Assembly: GCF_012931985.1 (NCBI RefSeq) | Contig: NZ_JAAFGM010000012.1 | Coordinates: forward strand, 22,748 to 86,747 | Source: Candidatus Roseilinea sp. NK_OTU-006 | GTDB taxonomy: Bacteria; Chloroflexota; Anaerolineae; J036; Brachytrichaceae | DNA length: 64,000 nt | Direction of reading: 5' to 3' | Part shown: positions 1 to 9,075 of the stretch, one piece after another | How positions within the stretch are numbered: position 1 is the stretch's first letter | Layout of the letters: every line of letters starts with the position of its first letter | Notes under the pieces: model-generated | The model's input: only the letters and a program-made list of their open reading frames with translations | Told to the model about the DNA's origin: nothing | Databases searched by the model: none | Program-made: the position numbers and the translations under genes

Positions 1-1
1 C

Positions 2-1675
2 CGGCAGAACGACGTGCTGCGGCTGATGGCGAAGGCTGGCTACATCACCCCCGATCAGATTTACGAGGCGCAGCGCGAGATCGAGCGTCGTGCGTTCACC
101 GCCACGTTGCCGAACATCTCCACGATCGCGCCGCACTTCATGCAGTTTGTCAAGCAGCAGCTCGACGCCGAGTATGGCGCGCAGGGCTTGTATCGCGATG
201 GCTTGCGGGTGTACACCTCGCTCGATCCGCGCATCCAGGCCATCGCCGAGGACGCCATCCGCCAGCAGATCGCCCAACTGCGCGATAAGAACGTGACCAA
301 CGGCGCAGCCGTGGTGATCGAACCGAAAACCGGCGAGATCCTGGCCATGGTGGGCAGCGCCGACTTCAACGACCCCAAGATTGACGGCCAGGTGAACGTC
401 GCGCTCATGCTGCGCCAGCCGGGGTCGGCGGTTAAACCGTTCACCTATTTGGCGGCGTTAGAGCGCGGCTGGACGGCAGCGACGCTGTACTGGGACCGGC
501 CGGTCACTTTTACCAACGAATATGGCCAGGTCTACGCGCCGCGCAACTATGATGGCAAGTTTCACGGCCCGATGCTCATGCGTGAGGCATTGGCGCGCAG
601 CATGAACATCCCGGCCGTCGAAACGTTGAATTTCGTCACCGTGCCCGGCTTCCTAGAGATGGCGCAGCGCGTCGGCTTGAACTTTCCGCCCAACCCGGCC
701 TATGGGCTGGCCGTGACGCTGGGCGGCGCCGAGGCGCGGCTGCTCGACTTGACCGCGGCTTATGCGGTGCTGGCGAACGGCGGCGTGCGCATGCCGCCGA
801 TCGCCATCACGCGTGTGACGAGCGCCGACGGCCGACTGCTGCGCGACTACCGACACACACAAGGGCAGCAGGTCGTTCGGCCAGAGCATGCCTGGCTGAT
901 CACCAGCATCCTGAGCGACAACGCCGCCCGCGCCAAGTCCTTTGGCTTGAATAGCCCGCTGCGGTTATCACGGCCGGCCGCCGCCAAGACCGGCACCACG
1001 AACGACTTCCGCGATAACTTGACGGTCGGCTACACGCCGGAGTTGGTGGTCGGCGTGTGGGTGGGCAACAGCGACAACAGCCCCATGCAGAACGTGAGCG
1101 GCATCACCGGTGCGGCGCCGATTTGGAAGCAAATCATGGAAAAGTCGCTAGCAGGTAGACCGGCGCTCGACTTTGCGCCGCCGCCCGGCGTGGTGGCGGC
1201 GGAGATCTGCGAGTACGGCGGCCGCGCGCCTTCGCCCCATTGCCCGCGCCGGCGCATCGAGTATTTCAGCGCCGACCAGTTGCCGCCCCCGCCCGATGAG
1301 AACGTGGAACGTGCCGTGCAGGTGGGCGATCCCGATTTGCTGAACAACGCGCAGTCTTCGGTCTCCAACCCTCAGTTCCCCGACATCCTGATCACGCATC
1401 CCTCCCTGGGTGAGCCGATCGCGCGTGGCTTGCTCTCGATCCGTGGTACGGTGAACCCGCCGGGCTTCCAGCAGTATGTCGTTGAGTATGGCGAGGGCGA
1501 CAACCCCGGCGAGTGGAAATGGATCAGTGGGCCGCACCTCGCACCCGTGGTGGACGGTCAGCTCACGGAGTGGGGCATTGAAGGCTTACCCGCTGGACGC
1601 TACACCATCCGCGTCACGGCGAGCACGGCGAACGGCCTGCTCGTCGGCTATGCGCGCTTCGACGTGGGGCCATAG
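2..1675 (+). CDS. Class A penicillin-binding protein, 3' part (truncated by window edge)
   Basis: Peptidoglycan transpeptidase half of a bifunctional class A PBP. The frame is open from base 2, so the gene begins outside the window and the glycosyltransferase (GT51) domain is not visible; the GTG at 14 is internal. Active-site motifs are intact: SxxK (SAVK, Ser codon at 425), SxN (SMN at 599) and KTG (Lys codon at 986). After the transpeptidase domain comes a Cys-containing linker (EICEYGG...SPHCP) and an Ig-like C-terminal domain of about 100 residues. The complete PBP at 40.8 kb is a clear paralogue with the same motif spacing and the same VWVGN...IWK/H stretch. The domain assignment is direct; the exact PBP subclass is not resolved. 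Confidence 0.93.
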   Translation, partial: RQNDVLRLMAKAGYITPDQIYEAQREIERRAFTATLPNISTIAPHFMQFVKQQLDAEYGAQGLYRDGLRVYTSLDPRIQAIAEDAIRQQIAQLRDKNVTNGAAVVIEPKTGEILAMVGSADFNDPKIDGQVNVALMLRQPGSAVKPFTYLAALERGWTAATLYWDRPVTFTNEYGQVYAPRNYDGKFHGPMLMREALARSMNIPAVETLNFVTVPGFLEMAQRVGLNFPPNPAYGLAVTLGGAEARLLDLTAAYAVLANGGVRMPPIAITRVTSADGRLLRDYRHTQGQQVVRPEHAWLITSILSDNAARAKSFGLNSPLRLSRPAAAKTGTTNDFRDNLTVGYTPELVVGVWVGNSDNSPMQNVSGITGAAPIWKQIMEKSLAGRPALDFAPPPGVVAAEICEYGGRAPSPHCPRRRIEYFSADQLPPPPDENVERAVQVGDPDLLNNAQSSVSNPQFPDILITHPSLGEPIARGLLSIRGTVNPPGFQQYVVEYGEGDNPGEWKWISGPHLAPVVDGQLTEWGIEGLPAGRYTIRVTASTANGLLVGYARFDVGP

Positions 1676-1702
1676 CGGCGGCGTTTGCCTGCCGCTTCTT
1701 TT
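1674..1702 (+). terminator. Rho-independent terminator after the PBP
   Basis: AGCGGCGGC (1674-1682) pairs with GCC.GCCGCT (1687-1696, one bulged T) around a 4-nt loop, followed by TTCTTTT to 1702. It starts on the last bases of the PBP stop codon, so it should end that transcript. Confidence 0.7.
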
Positions 1703-1799
1703 AGCGCGAAGCCGGCTGCTACTGTCTCCGGCCAAGCGCCCCTATGGGCCTCCAGTTGCTCATCCGCGGCCCGCGTTGTACAAACCGCCCAAGCTTTGT

Positions 1800-3017
1800 A
1801 TGACGCTTTCCCCTCAACTGGCGGCCACGTTGCGGTACCTCGAAACGCAACTCGCCGGCTCGCTGGAAGACGACGTGCGTTACAACATGCGCGTCGAGAT
1901 CGTCAGCGCCGTTGTCTATGGCGTGTTCATGGCCACGCTGACGTTCATGCCGGCAGTGTTGACCAAGCTGGGCGGCTCACCGGCGACAGTCTCGATTTAT
2001 CTCTCCCTGAGCTACCTCGGCCATATCTTCAGCAGCGTCAGCCTGCTGGTCGTACGCAAGATGACGCCGAAGGCCTTCGCCGTGATGAGCTGGACGCTGG
2101 GGCGCATCATGCTCATCGTGATGGCTTTCGCCGGTGACGCGCCCGCCTTGCTAGCATTGGCGACGGTGCTATGGTTTTTGGAGATCGGCCCTGGCCCGGC
2201 CTATACGCGCATCTTGCAGAGCATCTATCCGATTGCCCATCGGGGCAGGATCATGGCCCTGGTGCGTTTTGGCATGGCGCTGACCATTCTGGTTGCCACG
2301 CCGCTGATCGGCCTGGGGCTCGACCGGCTGGGCTACCCGGTGGTCTTCCCGCTGGCGGGCGCGCTGGGCCTGGTCTCTTCGCTGGTGTTCAGCAGAATGC
2401 GCATCGTCGTCGAACCGGGTGGGGCGCAGGCGCGCAGCTCGGCGCCGGACGCCATGCGAGTGGTGACTCGCAACCGGCGCTTCATGATGTATCAGCTTGG
2501 CTTGATACTCTTTGGCCTGGCCGCGCTGGCCGCAAGCCCAATGTATCCCGATGTGCAGATCAACCGCTTGCAGTTGTCATACACCGAGCTGGGCTTGCTG
2601 GGACTGGTGCAATCCGTCAGTTGGCTGATCGGCTATTTCGTTTGGGGGCGGGTGGTAGACCGCTATGGCGCGTTGCGGTGCATTATGCTCACGTTCGCCA
2701 TCCAGGCGGTCGCGCCGCTGACCTACGCTTTTGCCACGGCGGGGTGGATGCTGCTGCCGGCGTTCATCGCTATCGGGCTGGTGATGGCCGGCGGCGACAT
2801 CGGCTTTACTAACGCCTGCCTAGAGCTATCTGAGCCTGATCGCACCCAGGAGTACGCTGTGGCGCAGTCCACGATCATCGGCTTGCGCGGTTTCATCGCG
2901 CCCTTTCTGGGAGTGGGCTTGCTTAGCCTGGGCGTGGCTCAGCCGATCGTCTTCCTCCTGGCCGGTTGGCTGGCGCTTGTGGCCGCGGTGTGCGCCGAGC
3001 GCGCCAGGCGCATGTGA
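1800..3017 (+). CDS. Major facilitator superfamily (MFS) permease
   Basis: A 405-residue integral membrane protein with about 12 hydrophobic segments in two halves, separated by a charged central loop (near residue 215, RIVVEPGG) as in MFS carriers. The frame is open upstream to 1476, but that part overlaps the PBP and its terminator. ATG 1800 (MTLSPQLAATL) is therefore chosen; it leaves a soluble N-tail of about 40 residues before the first membrane span. There is no clear Shine-Dalgarno; a TACAAA box lies at 1779-1784. The substrate cannot be read from sequence. It stands alone, with a GNAT gene 24 nt downstream that has its own promoter-like box. Confidence 0.85.
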   Translation: MTLSPQLAATLRYLETQLAGSLEDDVRYNMRVEIVSAVVYGVFMATLTFMPAVLTKLGGSPATVSIYLSLSYLGHIFSSVSLLVVRKMTPKAFAVMSWTLGRIMLIVMAFAGDAPALLALATVLWFLEIGPGPAYTRILQSIYPIAHRGRIMALVRFGMALTILVATPLIGLGLDRLGYPVVFPLAGALGLVSSLVFSRMRIVVEPGGAQARSSAPDAMRVVTRNRRFMMYQLGLILFGLAALAASPMYPDVQINRLQLSYTELGLLGLVQSVSWLIGYFVWGRVVDRYGALRCIMLTFAIQAVAPLTYAFATAGWMLLPAFIAIGLVMAGGDIGFTNACLELSEPDRTQEYAVAQSTIIGLRGFIAPFLGVGLLSLGVAQPIVFLLAGWLALVAAVCAERARRM

Positions 3018-3026
3018 CGGCGCGGG

Positions 3027-3032
3027 TACAAT
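3027..3032 (+). promoter_or_regulatory. -10 box of a probable leaderless promoter for the GNAT gene
   Basis: TACAAT lies 9 nt upstream of ATG 3042, directly after the MFS stop codon. No Shine-Dalgarno fits between it and the ATG, so transcription should start almost at the start codon. No good -35 is visible. Confidence 0.5.
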
Positions 3033-3041
3033 TTCGGTCGC

Positions 3042-4022
3042 ATGGTCGCCGACGTTCGCACTGTATTCAGCCCGGCCGATCCGCATATCCGGCAGATTGA
3101 TCCCTGGCGCGATGGCCGCGCCGTCGCCAACCTGCTCGAGGCTTCCTTTCGCGATGAGGCGATGGGTGACGATGGCGTCCGTCTGATCCACGCCTTGCGC
3201 AACTACAGCCTGCTGGATGCGCTGGCGCTCGGTGGTGCGACGGGCTTCGTATGGATCGAAGACGGGCAACTGATTGCGAATGCCTCGGTGCAACGCAACT
3301 ATACACGTCGGGATACCTGGATTATCGGCAACGTGGCGACCCAGCCGGCCTACCGCAACCGAGGCATCGGCCGAGCTGTCGTCGAGGCGTGCATCCGCTA
3401 CGCGGCCTCGCGCGGCGCGCGCTATATCGCGTTGCAGGCCGACGTTAACAACTCGCCGGCGTTGCACCTCTATGAGAAACTCGGCTTTCGGCGCTTGGGC
3501 GAGGTGACGCACTATCTGCGCCCGGCAAAATTGAATCTGCTGGGTGACGCGCCATCACGGCGTGCGCGCAAGGCCAGATGGTCGGATCGCGCTGCGGTGT
3601 GGGCGCTGGCGCAGCGACATATCCCCGAGCCGTTCACCTTTGCCGAGCCGTTCGATGCGAACCTGTATCGCCTCGGCCTGCGCTGGTCGTTGCTCAATTC
3701 GCTAAACGGGAATGCGCAGCAATGGCGGGTGATGGACGCAGATCGGCGTGGGGCATTGCTTGGCGCCGTGCGGACGCGTGCGACTTTCGAAGGGAGCTAT
3801 CATCACCTCGAAGTGCTGCCCGGCGCCGGCGCAACGGTCGAGGATGTCCTTCAGTTGATCGCGAGCGGCCTGCACCGCTTGGGTGATTACGCGAGTAAGC
3901 CAATCTACGCTGCGCATGCGCGCATTGACGAGACGCCCCATGCAGCGCTGCAGGCTGCCGGCTTTCGCCCTACGCGCACGCTTGTTCACATGCGGCTTGC
4001 GCTGGACGAGTGCGAAGGCTGA
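3042..4022 (+). CDS. Tandem GNAT-fold N-acetyltransferase
   Basis: A 326-residue protein. Residues about 15-165 form a GNAT acetyltransferase domain with the acetyl-CoA-binding motif A (RNRGIGRAVVEA, Q/RxxGxG type), followed by LYEKLGFRRLG, the usual motif B end. Residues about 175-320 look like a second, degenerate GNAT repeat: it has a HLEVLP strand and a late AALQAAGF element but lacks a clear RxxGxG pyrophosphate loop. Such tandem proteins usually have one active and one structural half. The substrate is unknown. The gene sits 18 nt upstream of mutM, with which it may be cotranscribed. Confidence 0.85.
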   Translation: MVADVRTVFSPADPHIRQIDPWRDGRAVANLLEASFRDEAMGDDGVRLIHALRNYSLLDALALGGATGFVWIEDGQLIANASVQRNYTRRDTWIIGNVATQPAYRNRGIGRAVVEACIRYAASRGARYIALQADVNNSPALHLYEKLGFRRLGEVTHYLRPAKLNLLGDAPSRRARKARWSDRAAVWALAQRHIPEPFTFAEPFDANLYRLGLRWSLLNSLNGNAQQWRVMDADRRGALLGAVRTRATFEGSYHHLEVLPGAGATVEDVLQLIASGLHRLGDYASKPIYAAHARIDETPHAALQAAGFRPTRTLVHMRLALDECEG

Positions 4023-4040
4023 CGCGCTGTTGCTAGCTTC

Positions 4041-4883
4041 ATGCCTGAGCTGCCGGAAGTCGAGACCGTAGCGCGCGCGCTGCGCGAGGGCGCCCCCAAC
4101 GGCGCGTCGCCGCTTGTGGGTCGCACCATTCAATCCGTCAAAGTGCTATGGCCGCGCGAGGTGGCCAGCCCAACGCCACGCGCGTTTGTGCGTCGGATCG
4201 CCGGTGCGCGCGTGCAATCCATCGGACGCTACGGCAAGTATCTCCTGATCGGCCTGCGCGGCTCAAGGGATGACGCAGATGCGCTTAGCTTGCTCGTCCA
4301 TCTCAGGATGAGCGGGCGACTGGAAGTCGTCTCACGTTCGGCGGCATTCACCCCGCACGCGCGCTTGGTGTGGCTGCTGGACGATGGCCTAGCGCTGCGC
4401 CTTGAAGATGCGCGCAAGTTCGGTCGCGTCTGGCTGGTGGACGACCCGGCTGAAGTCATCAGCAAGCTCGGCCCAGATGCGCTAGCCATAACGCTTGAGG
4501 AGTTCGTCTCCCGCCTGCGCACCCGACATGGCGCATTGAAGCCGCTCCTGCTCGACCAGACGTTTATCGCCGGCGTTGGCAACATCTATGCCGACGAAGC
4601 GTTGCACCTTTCCCGCCTGCACCCCTTGCGCGCCGCCGATTCTCTCTCAGAGGACGAGGCAGTTCGGCTCTACGCTGCGATCCGGCAAGTTTTGTTAGAA
4701 GGCATCGCGGCCAATGGCGCCAGCTTCGACTGGGTATATCCCGGAGGGAAATTCCAAGAGAACTTCAAAGTCTATGGCCGAACCGGTCAACGCTGTCTAA
4801 CGTGCGGTAGCCCCATCCGGCGCCTTACCGTGACCCAGCGCAGCACATACTTCTGCCCCGTTTGCCAACCCCCAGCCGGATGA
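4041..4883 (+). CDS. mutM: Formamidopyrimidine-DNA glycosylase (Fpg/MutM)
   Basis: Base-excision repair enzyme that removes 8-oxoguanine and formamidopyrimidines and nicks the abasic site. The N-terminus is the diagnostic PELPEVETVARAL, in which the Pro after Met is the nucleophile and the next Glu is catalytic. GRYGKYLL carries the conserved Lys. The helix-two-turn-helix is seen in LDQTFIAGVGNIYADE. The C-terminus is a zinc finger with CLTCGSPI and CPVCQ pairs. The length (280 aa) is typical. ATG 4041 is the only start that preserves the catalytic N-terminus. Confidence 0.97.
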   Translation: MPELPEVETVARALREGAPNGASPLVGRTIQSVKVLWPREVASPTPRAFVRRIAGARVQSIGRYGKYLLIGLRGSRDDADALSLLVHLRMSGRLEVVSRSAAFTPHARLVWLLDDGLALRLEDARKFGRVWLVDDPAEVISKLGPDALAITLEEFVSRLRTRHGALKPLLLDQTFIAGVGNIYADEALHLSRLHPLRAADSLSEDEAVRLYAAIRQVLLEGIAANGASFDWVYPGGKFQENFKVYGRTGQRCLTCGSPIRRLTVTQRSTYFCPVCQPPAG

Positions 4884-4999
4884 TTCCTCATTCAGCTTGT
4901 GCTAAATTTCACTATCAAAATCTATCGCTCCGGCAGCCCCGCCAAGCTTGCCTGATTTTGACAGGATAGCGCCCTTAGAATGCCGATCAGCAATAAGAG

Positions 5000-5029
5000 T
5001 TGATCTTCAAGAGTCCAAGTGGGTAAGAT
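5000..5029 (+). promoter_or_regulatory. Candidate promoter of the HMGS-thiolase-DUF35 operon
   Basis: TTGATC (5000-5005), an 18-bp spacer and TAAGAT (5024-5029) lie in an AT-richer 170-bp gap. The -10 sits inside a short inverted repeat TGGGT...ACCCA (5020-5035). An isolated TTGACA at 4958 has no well-spaced -10. Confidence 0.4.
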
Positions 5030-5068
5030 AACCCAAGAGAATTTGGGATAAATTTGGGAAATCAAGGT

Positions 5069-6133
5069 ATGGCGCTGATGAAACCGGTGAAACCGGTTGG
5101 AATAACGGGTTATGGTGCATATGTGCCGAGGTATCGCTTGTCAGGACAAGCGATATCGGAGTTATGGACTGGAGGGAATGTCACGCCGCCGGTGAACGAA
5201 AAGGCGGTTCCTGGACTGGACGAGGATGTGGTCACGATGAGCATCGAGGCGGCGCGCAATGCCATCGCGCGCGCCGGCTATGCCGACCCCGGCTTCAGCT
5301 CAGCGAGTCTGGGCGCGGTATGGGTAGGCAGCGAATCGCATCCTTATGCCGTGAAGCCTACCAGCACGATAGTCGCCGAGGCAATCGGTGCTACACCTTA
5401 CACCCAGGCTGCCGACTGGCAATTTGCCTGCAAAGCAGGCACGGAGGCCATCCAGGCGGCGATTGGCTTTGTTGGCAGCGGCATGACGGCCTATGCGCTG
5501 GCGATTGGGATGGACGCTGCACAAGGGCGACCGGGCGATGCGCTGGAATATACCGCTGGCGCAGGCGGGGCGGCCTTAGTCATTGGCCCGGCCGAGAACG
5601 CGCTGGTCGAGATCGAAGGCTCGGTGTCGTATGTTACCGATACGCCTGACTTCTGGCGGCGGCAATACGAGAAGTTCCCTGAGCACGCCGGGCGTTTCAC
5701 GGGCGAGCCGGCCTACTTTCATCACATCACGTCGTCCGTCACGGCGCTGCTGCAGGCCATGCACCTCTCAGCGCGCGATTTCGCGTATGCCGTCTTTCAT
5801 CAGCCCAACGTCAAGTTCCCGCTCAAAGTGGGCGAGGAGTTGGGCTTTACGCTTGAGCAACTGCGCCCGGGCTTGCTGGTCAACGAGATCGGCAACACGT
5901 ATGCCGGTTCTTCGGTCATCGGGTTGACGGCCATCCTGGATATCGCGCAGCCGGGGGATCGCATCCTGCTGGCCTCATTCGGCAGCGGCGCGGGCAGCGA
6001 TGCGTTCTGTCTGCGCGTCAAGAAGACTGTGCCGGCAAAGCACGTGTGGACGACGCACGAATACGTACAACGGCGGACGCCGATCGATTACGCGCAGTAT
6101 GCGCGGATGAAGGGGAACTACAAGTTGAATTGA
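5069..6133 (+). CDS. Archaeal-type hydroxymethylglutaryl-CoA synthase
   Basis: Condenses acetyl-CoA with acetoacetyl-CoA to HMG-CoA, the first committed step of the mevalonate route. The 354-residue length, [15 protein letters not shown] start and [16 protein letters not shown] segment fit the short archaeal-type HMGCS family. The acyl-accepting Cys is in DWQFACKAG (codon at 5429), the His is in FHQPNVKFP, and a thiolase-fold Gly-rich end ([12 protein letters not shown]) closes the protein. The start is ambiguous: ATG 5069 follows GGGA at 9 nt, while ATG 5078 has AAGG at 10 nt; the TTG at 5054 is less likely. A thiolase and a DUF35 protein follow, the order known for the archaeal acetoacetyl-CoA thiolase/HMGCS/DUF35 complex. 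Confidence 0.92.
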   Translation: MALMKPVKPVGITGYGAYVPRYRLSGQAISELWTGGNVTPPVNEKAVPGLDEDVVTMSIEAARNAIARAGYADPGFSSASLGAVWVGSESHPYAVKPTSTIVAEAIGATPYTQAADWQFACKAGTEAIQAAIGFVGSGMTAYALAIGMDAAQGRPGDALEYTAGAGGAALVIGPAENALVEIEGSVSYVTDTPDFWRRQYEKFPEHAGRFTGEPAYFHHITSSVTALLQAMHLSARDFAYAVFHQPNVKFPLKVGEELGFTLEQLRPGLLVNEIGNTYAGSSVIGLTAILDIAQPGDRILLASFGSGAGSDAFCLRVKKTVPAKHVWTTHEYVQRRTPIDYAQYARMKGNYKLN

Positions 6134-6211
6134 TGTGACGGCTTTCGCTTCTCATGCCCGACTCCTGAGCAAGTTGGGGGTGGGAAGGGGAGTAGGACGC
6201 CGGAAGTCGTT

Positions 6212-7366
6212 ATGCGAGACGTTTCAATTATCGGGATTGGACAGACGCCAGTGGGCGAGCACTGGGATAAAAGCCTGCGCGAGTTGGGCTTTCAGGCGCT
6301 CCAAGCAGCGATGAACCATAGCGGGGTCGAGCGAATTGATGCGCTCTACGTCGGCAACATGCTGTCGGGTGAGTTGACCGGCCAAGAGCACCTGGGCGCG
6401 TTGATCGCCGACTTTGCCGGCCTGCGCGGCATCGAGGCCATTAAGGTCGAGGCGGCCTGCAGCAGCGGCGCAGCCGCGCTGCGCGTGGGCTATATGGCGG
6501 TCGCGAGTGGGTTGCACGACATCGTCGCCTGCGTCGGTGTGGAGAAGATGACCGACCAACAAAGCGACGCCGTGACAAGCGCCCTGGCGACCGCAGCAGA
6601 TGCCGAGTACGAGGCGCTGCAAGGGTTGAGCTTTGTCAGCATCAATGCATTGTTGATGCAGCGCTATATGCACGAGTATGGCTACAAGAAGGAGGATTTC
6701 GCCAACTTTGCCATCACCGCGCATGCCAACGCGATGAACAATCCATATGCCATGTTCCACACGCCGATCACGCGCGAGCAGTTTGCGGCGGCCAAGCCGA
6801 TCGCTGACCCGATCAATTTGCTCGACTCGTCGCCGATTGCCGATGGCGCGGCGTGCGTGATCCTGGCGCCTATGGCAATCGCCAAAGAGTTCACCAGCAA
6901 GCCGGTTCGCGTGCGGGCAATGGCCATCGCAACCGATACCCTGGCCGTCCACGATCGGCGCGATCCGCTCTACCTGGAGGGTGGGGCGATCAGCGCGCAG
7001 AAAGCCTATGCCGTGGCGAACGTTGGTCCATCGGACATAGATCTGTTCGAGGTGCATGATGCGTTCACCATCATGAGCGCGTTGTCGCTGGAGGCAGCCG
7101 GCTTTGCGCCGCGCGGCCAGGGGGTCCGATTGGCGATGGAGGGCGAGATCGGCCTGAACGGTCGCATCCCGATCACCACCATGGGCGGGCTGAAGGCGCG
7201 CGGCCATCCGGTCGGCGCGACCGGCATCTATCAGATCGTCGAGGTGGTTGAGCAACTCCGCGAGGAGGCCGGCGCCAACCAGGTGAAGAACGCGCGGCTG
7301 GGTATGGCCCAGAACATCGGCGGCAGCGGCGCAACGGTGGTGACCACGATACTGGAAAGACTGTGA
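6212..7366 (+). CDS. Thiolase (acetyl-CoA acetyltransferase, archaeal SCP-x-like)
   Basis: Makes acetoacetyl-CoA from two acetyl-CoA for the HMG-CoA synthase encoded just upstream. It has 384 residues. The nucleophilic Cys is in VEAACSSGA (codon at 6458, residue 83) and the catalytic His is in LKARGHPVGATG (residue 332). The C-terminal segment reads NIGGSGATVV rather than the CGGGG-type motif of bacterial biosynthetic thiolases, as in SCP-x-like and archaeal thiolases that work with a DUF35 partner. It has no strong Shine-Dalgarno and a 78-nt gap to the preceding gene. The role is inferred from family and neighbours. Confidence 0.92.
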   Translation: MRDVSIIGIGQTPVGEHWDKSLRELGFQALQAAMNHSGVERIDALYVGNMLSGELTGQEHLGALIADFAGLRGIEAIKVEAACSSGAAALRVGYMAVASGLHDIVACVGVEKMTDQQSDAVTSALATAADAEYEALQGLSFVSINALLMQRYMHEYGYKKEDFANFAITAHANAMNNPYAMFHTPITREQFAAAKPIADPINLLDSSPIADGAACVILAPMAIAKEFTSKPVRVRAMAIATDTLAVHDRRDPLYLEGGAISAQKAYAVANVGPSDIDLFEVHDAFTIMSALSLEAAGFAPRGQGVRLAMEGEIGLNGRIPITTMGGLKARGHPVGATGIYQIVEVVEQLREEAGANQVKNARLGMAQNIGGSGATVVTTILERL

Positions 7367-7388
7367 TCTCAGAGAGAGGGATGAAGGT

Positions 7389-7892
7389 ATGGAAGTAGCA
7401 CGATTCTGGAGGACAACGGGACAACGCTATCGCCTGATCGGCGAGGTATGCCCGAACTGCGGCAAGCGCCTCTTTCCGCCGCGCGATGTGTGCCCGGTGT
7501 GCGCGAAGGAGGCACGGGCGCCGTTCACTTTTAGCGGGCGGGGCGAGGTGTATTCGTACAGCACCGTCCATGTGCCGCCGCAGGGCTTTGAGAAGTTCGC
7601 GCCATATACCGTGGCGTTAGTGCGGCTGGCCGAGGGGCCGCTCGTGACCGCGCAACTCACCGACGTGGACGAAGCCGAGATTTACATCGGCATGCCGGTA
7701 GAAATGGTGACGCGTGTGCTGCGCGAGGATGGCGAGCGCGGCATGCTCGTGTATGGCTACAAGTTCCGCCCGGCGCGCCCGGTGCGCGATGACGCTTCGC
7801 CGTCCGTTACTGAACCGGCGCATGTGCCTCAGCCGGCAGAGAGCGCGCCGCCTGAAGGCGAACCGGCGGCGGCGCAGCCCGTAATGGCATGA
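7389..7892 (+). CDS. DUF35 zinc-ribbon/OB-fold protein, thiolase-HMGCS partner
   Basis: A 167-residue protein. A rubredoxin-like zinc ribbon (C21-P-N-C24 and C35-P-V-C38) is followed by an OB fold (about residues 45-125, with the GRGEVYSYSTVHVPP strand typical of the family). In archaea this protein bridges thiolase and HMG-CoA synthase so that acetoacetyl-CoA is channelled. The last 35 residues are a Pro/Ala/Glu-rich tail absent from typical homologues. GAAGG lies 2-3 nt before the ATG, with a purine-rich GAGAGAGGG further upstream. It is the last gene of the operon, followed by a terminator. Confidence 0.9.
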   Translation: MEVARFWRTTGQRYRLIGEVCPNCGKRLFPPRDVCPVCAKEARAPFTFSGRGEVYSYSTVHVPPQGFEKFAPYTVALVRLAEGPLVTAQLTDVDEAEIYIGMPVEMVTRVLREDGERGMLVYGYKFRPARPVRDDASPSVTEPAHVPQPAESAPPEGEPAAAQPVMA

Positions 7893-7899
7893 ACCACCA

Positions 7900-7925
7900 G
7901 AGGCGGGACTGAAACCCGCCTCTTT
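7900..7925 (+). terminator. Rho-independent terminator of the mevalonate operon
   Basis: GAGGCGGG (7900-7907) and CCCGCCTC (7915-7922) form a perfect 8-bp stem with a 7-nt loop and a short TTT tail. It lies between convergent genes, 8 nt past the DUF35 stop. Confidence 0.75.
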
Positions 7926-7929
7926 GTGT

Positions 7930-9057
7930 CTATGTTGTCGGTGTCAGACGCGAGCCGCAACTGCGGCAGAACTTCTCCGTGCCCAGGATCGGCGCGCCGC
8001 ATGTTGGACAGACGCGTTGCAAGGTCGGCGAGGGCGACGACGGCGGCGTCGGTGCAGGAGGGGGGGAAGCCTGCAGAGATGGTGATCGCGGCGGAATAGG
8101 CGGTGATGCCGATACGACGGACGGTGGCTTCACCTGCGCAGGCATCACCGGCGCGGGCGAAGGTGCTGCCGGCGGGGGAGCGGGAGGCGGCTCGGGATTC
8201 AAACGTTGCGTCGGTTGGATCGGCCCACTCGCCGTTGGCGCCAGGTAAGGGTTGGGCGTCATCGGCGCGCCGTTTGCGCTGACTTGCGCCTGGAGCATGG
8301 CAGCCTGGGCGATTTGGCGCGGGTTCAAGCCGGGCTTCCGCGCGGCGAGCGTCGCGCCGAGCATAGCGACGATTGCGCCGATCAACCCCACGCCGCTGGC
8401 GATCACCGGCGTGCGCGTGTCAATCAAGTTGATCACCCCGACGCGCAGCTCGGGTAGTTTGTCATTCACCGAGACGCCGAGCCCGGGGAAGCCGGCGGCG
8501 TTCTGCGCGAGCGAAGCGCGGATCACCGCGTCCAGTCGCTCGCTCAGATAGAGCATCGAACCGGCGGTCGTTGCGGAAGCCAGCAATGTGAGCGCGATGA
8601 GCGTGACGCCCTTGACCAACTGCTCACCGAAGTATCCCTGGCTGAGCGCCACGATGATGGCCATGAAGAGCGCCAGCGCCGGCAGCGTGAAGAACGCCGC
8701 CTGGAACAGCATGACCAGGCCGGGGAGCGACTCGGTTTGGGCGGCGAGGTCGCGAAGGTAACCTTGCTGCCGCTCTCCAACGTCATATTGGCCGATGAGC
8801 TGCTCGCCGCCTTCCTGCTTCTGAAGCTCGCCGATGAGGGCCGCGGTCTTCTTGGGAATCATCGCCAGGCCGTTCGCCATCATCAGCGCCTCGTACCCCG
8901 TCACATTCAGGAAGATCGGCGTGCTATCCGCCCTGAGGTTGATCTGCAACCGAGCAAACGTGCGCGTAGGGAGCCATACCAAGACCGCCATCGCCAGCGC
9001 GACGGTGATGCAGCCCAGCATGCAGATCACGTTGTTGATGAAACGAATCACTCCCAC
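7930..9057 (-). CDS. Multi-pass membrane protein with C-terminal zinc ribbon
   Basis: A 375-residue protein of no recognised named family. One membrane span lies near residues 10-30, followed by an extracytoplasmic segment of about 80 residues and three more spans near 113-138, 150-172 and 218-240. A cytoplasmic Pro/Ala/Ser-rich linker (about 250-345) leads to a single zinc ribbon (CPTCG...CRSCG) at the very C-terminus. It is the last gene of the kinase/FHA/PP2C locus. The zinc ribbon resembles the one at the N-terminus of the FHA protein at 12.5 kb, which suggests a shared assembly or adaptor role (inference). ATG 9057. Confidence 0.75.
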   Translation of the reverse strand: MGVIRFINNVICMLGCITVALAMAVLVWLPTRTFARLQINLRADSTPIFLNVTGYEALMMANGLAMIPKKTAALIGELQKQEGGEQLIGQYDVGERQQGYLRDLAAQTESLPGLVMLFQAAFFTLPALALFMAIIVALSQGYFGEQLVKGVTLIALTLLASATTAGSMLYLSERLDAVIRASLAQNAAGFPGLGVSVNDKLPELRVGVINLIDTRTPVIASGVGLIGAIVAMLGATLAARKPGLNPRQIAQAAMLQAQVSANGAPMTPNPYLAPTASGPIQPTQRLNPEPPPAPPPAAPSPAPVMPAQVKPPSVVSASPPIPPRSPSLQASPPPAPTPPSSPSPTLQRVCPTCGAPILGTEKFCRSCGSRLTPTT

Positions 9058-9075
9058 AGCCTCGATTTTAAACCG

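Noticed and set aside
4884..5053. Possible riboswitch or small RNA upstream of the HMG-CoA synthase gene
   Set aside because: AT-richer than surroundings, but only a short inverted repeat is seen; no known aptamer core recognised.
6224..7255. Long minus-strand open frame opposite the thiolase gene
   Set aside because: It is a shadow of the high-GC third-codon bias; the plus frame has full thiolase motifs and the minus product is Arg/His-rich and matches no family.
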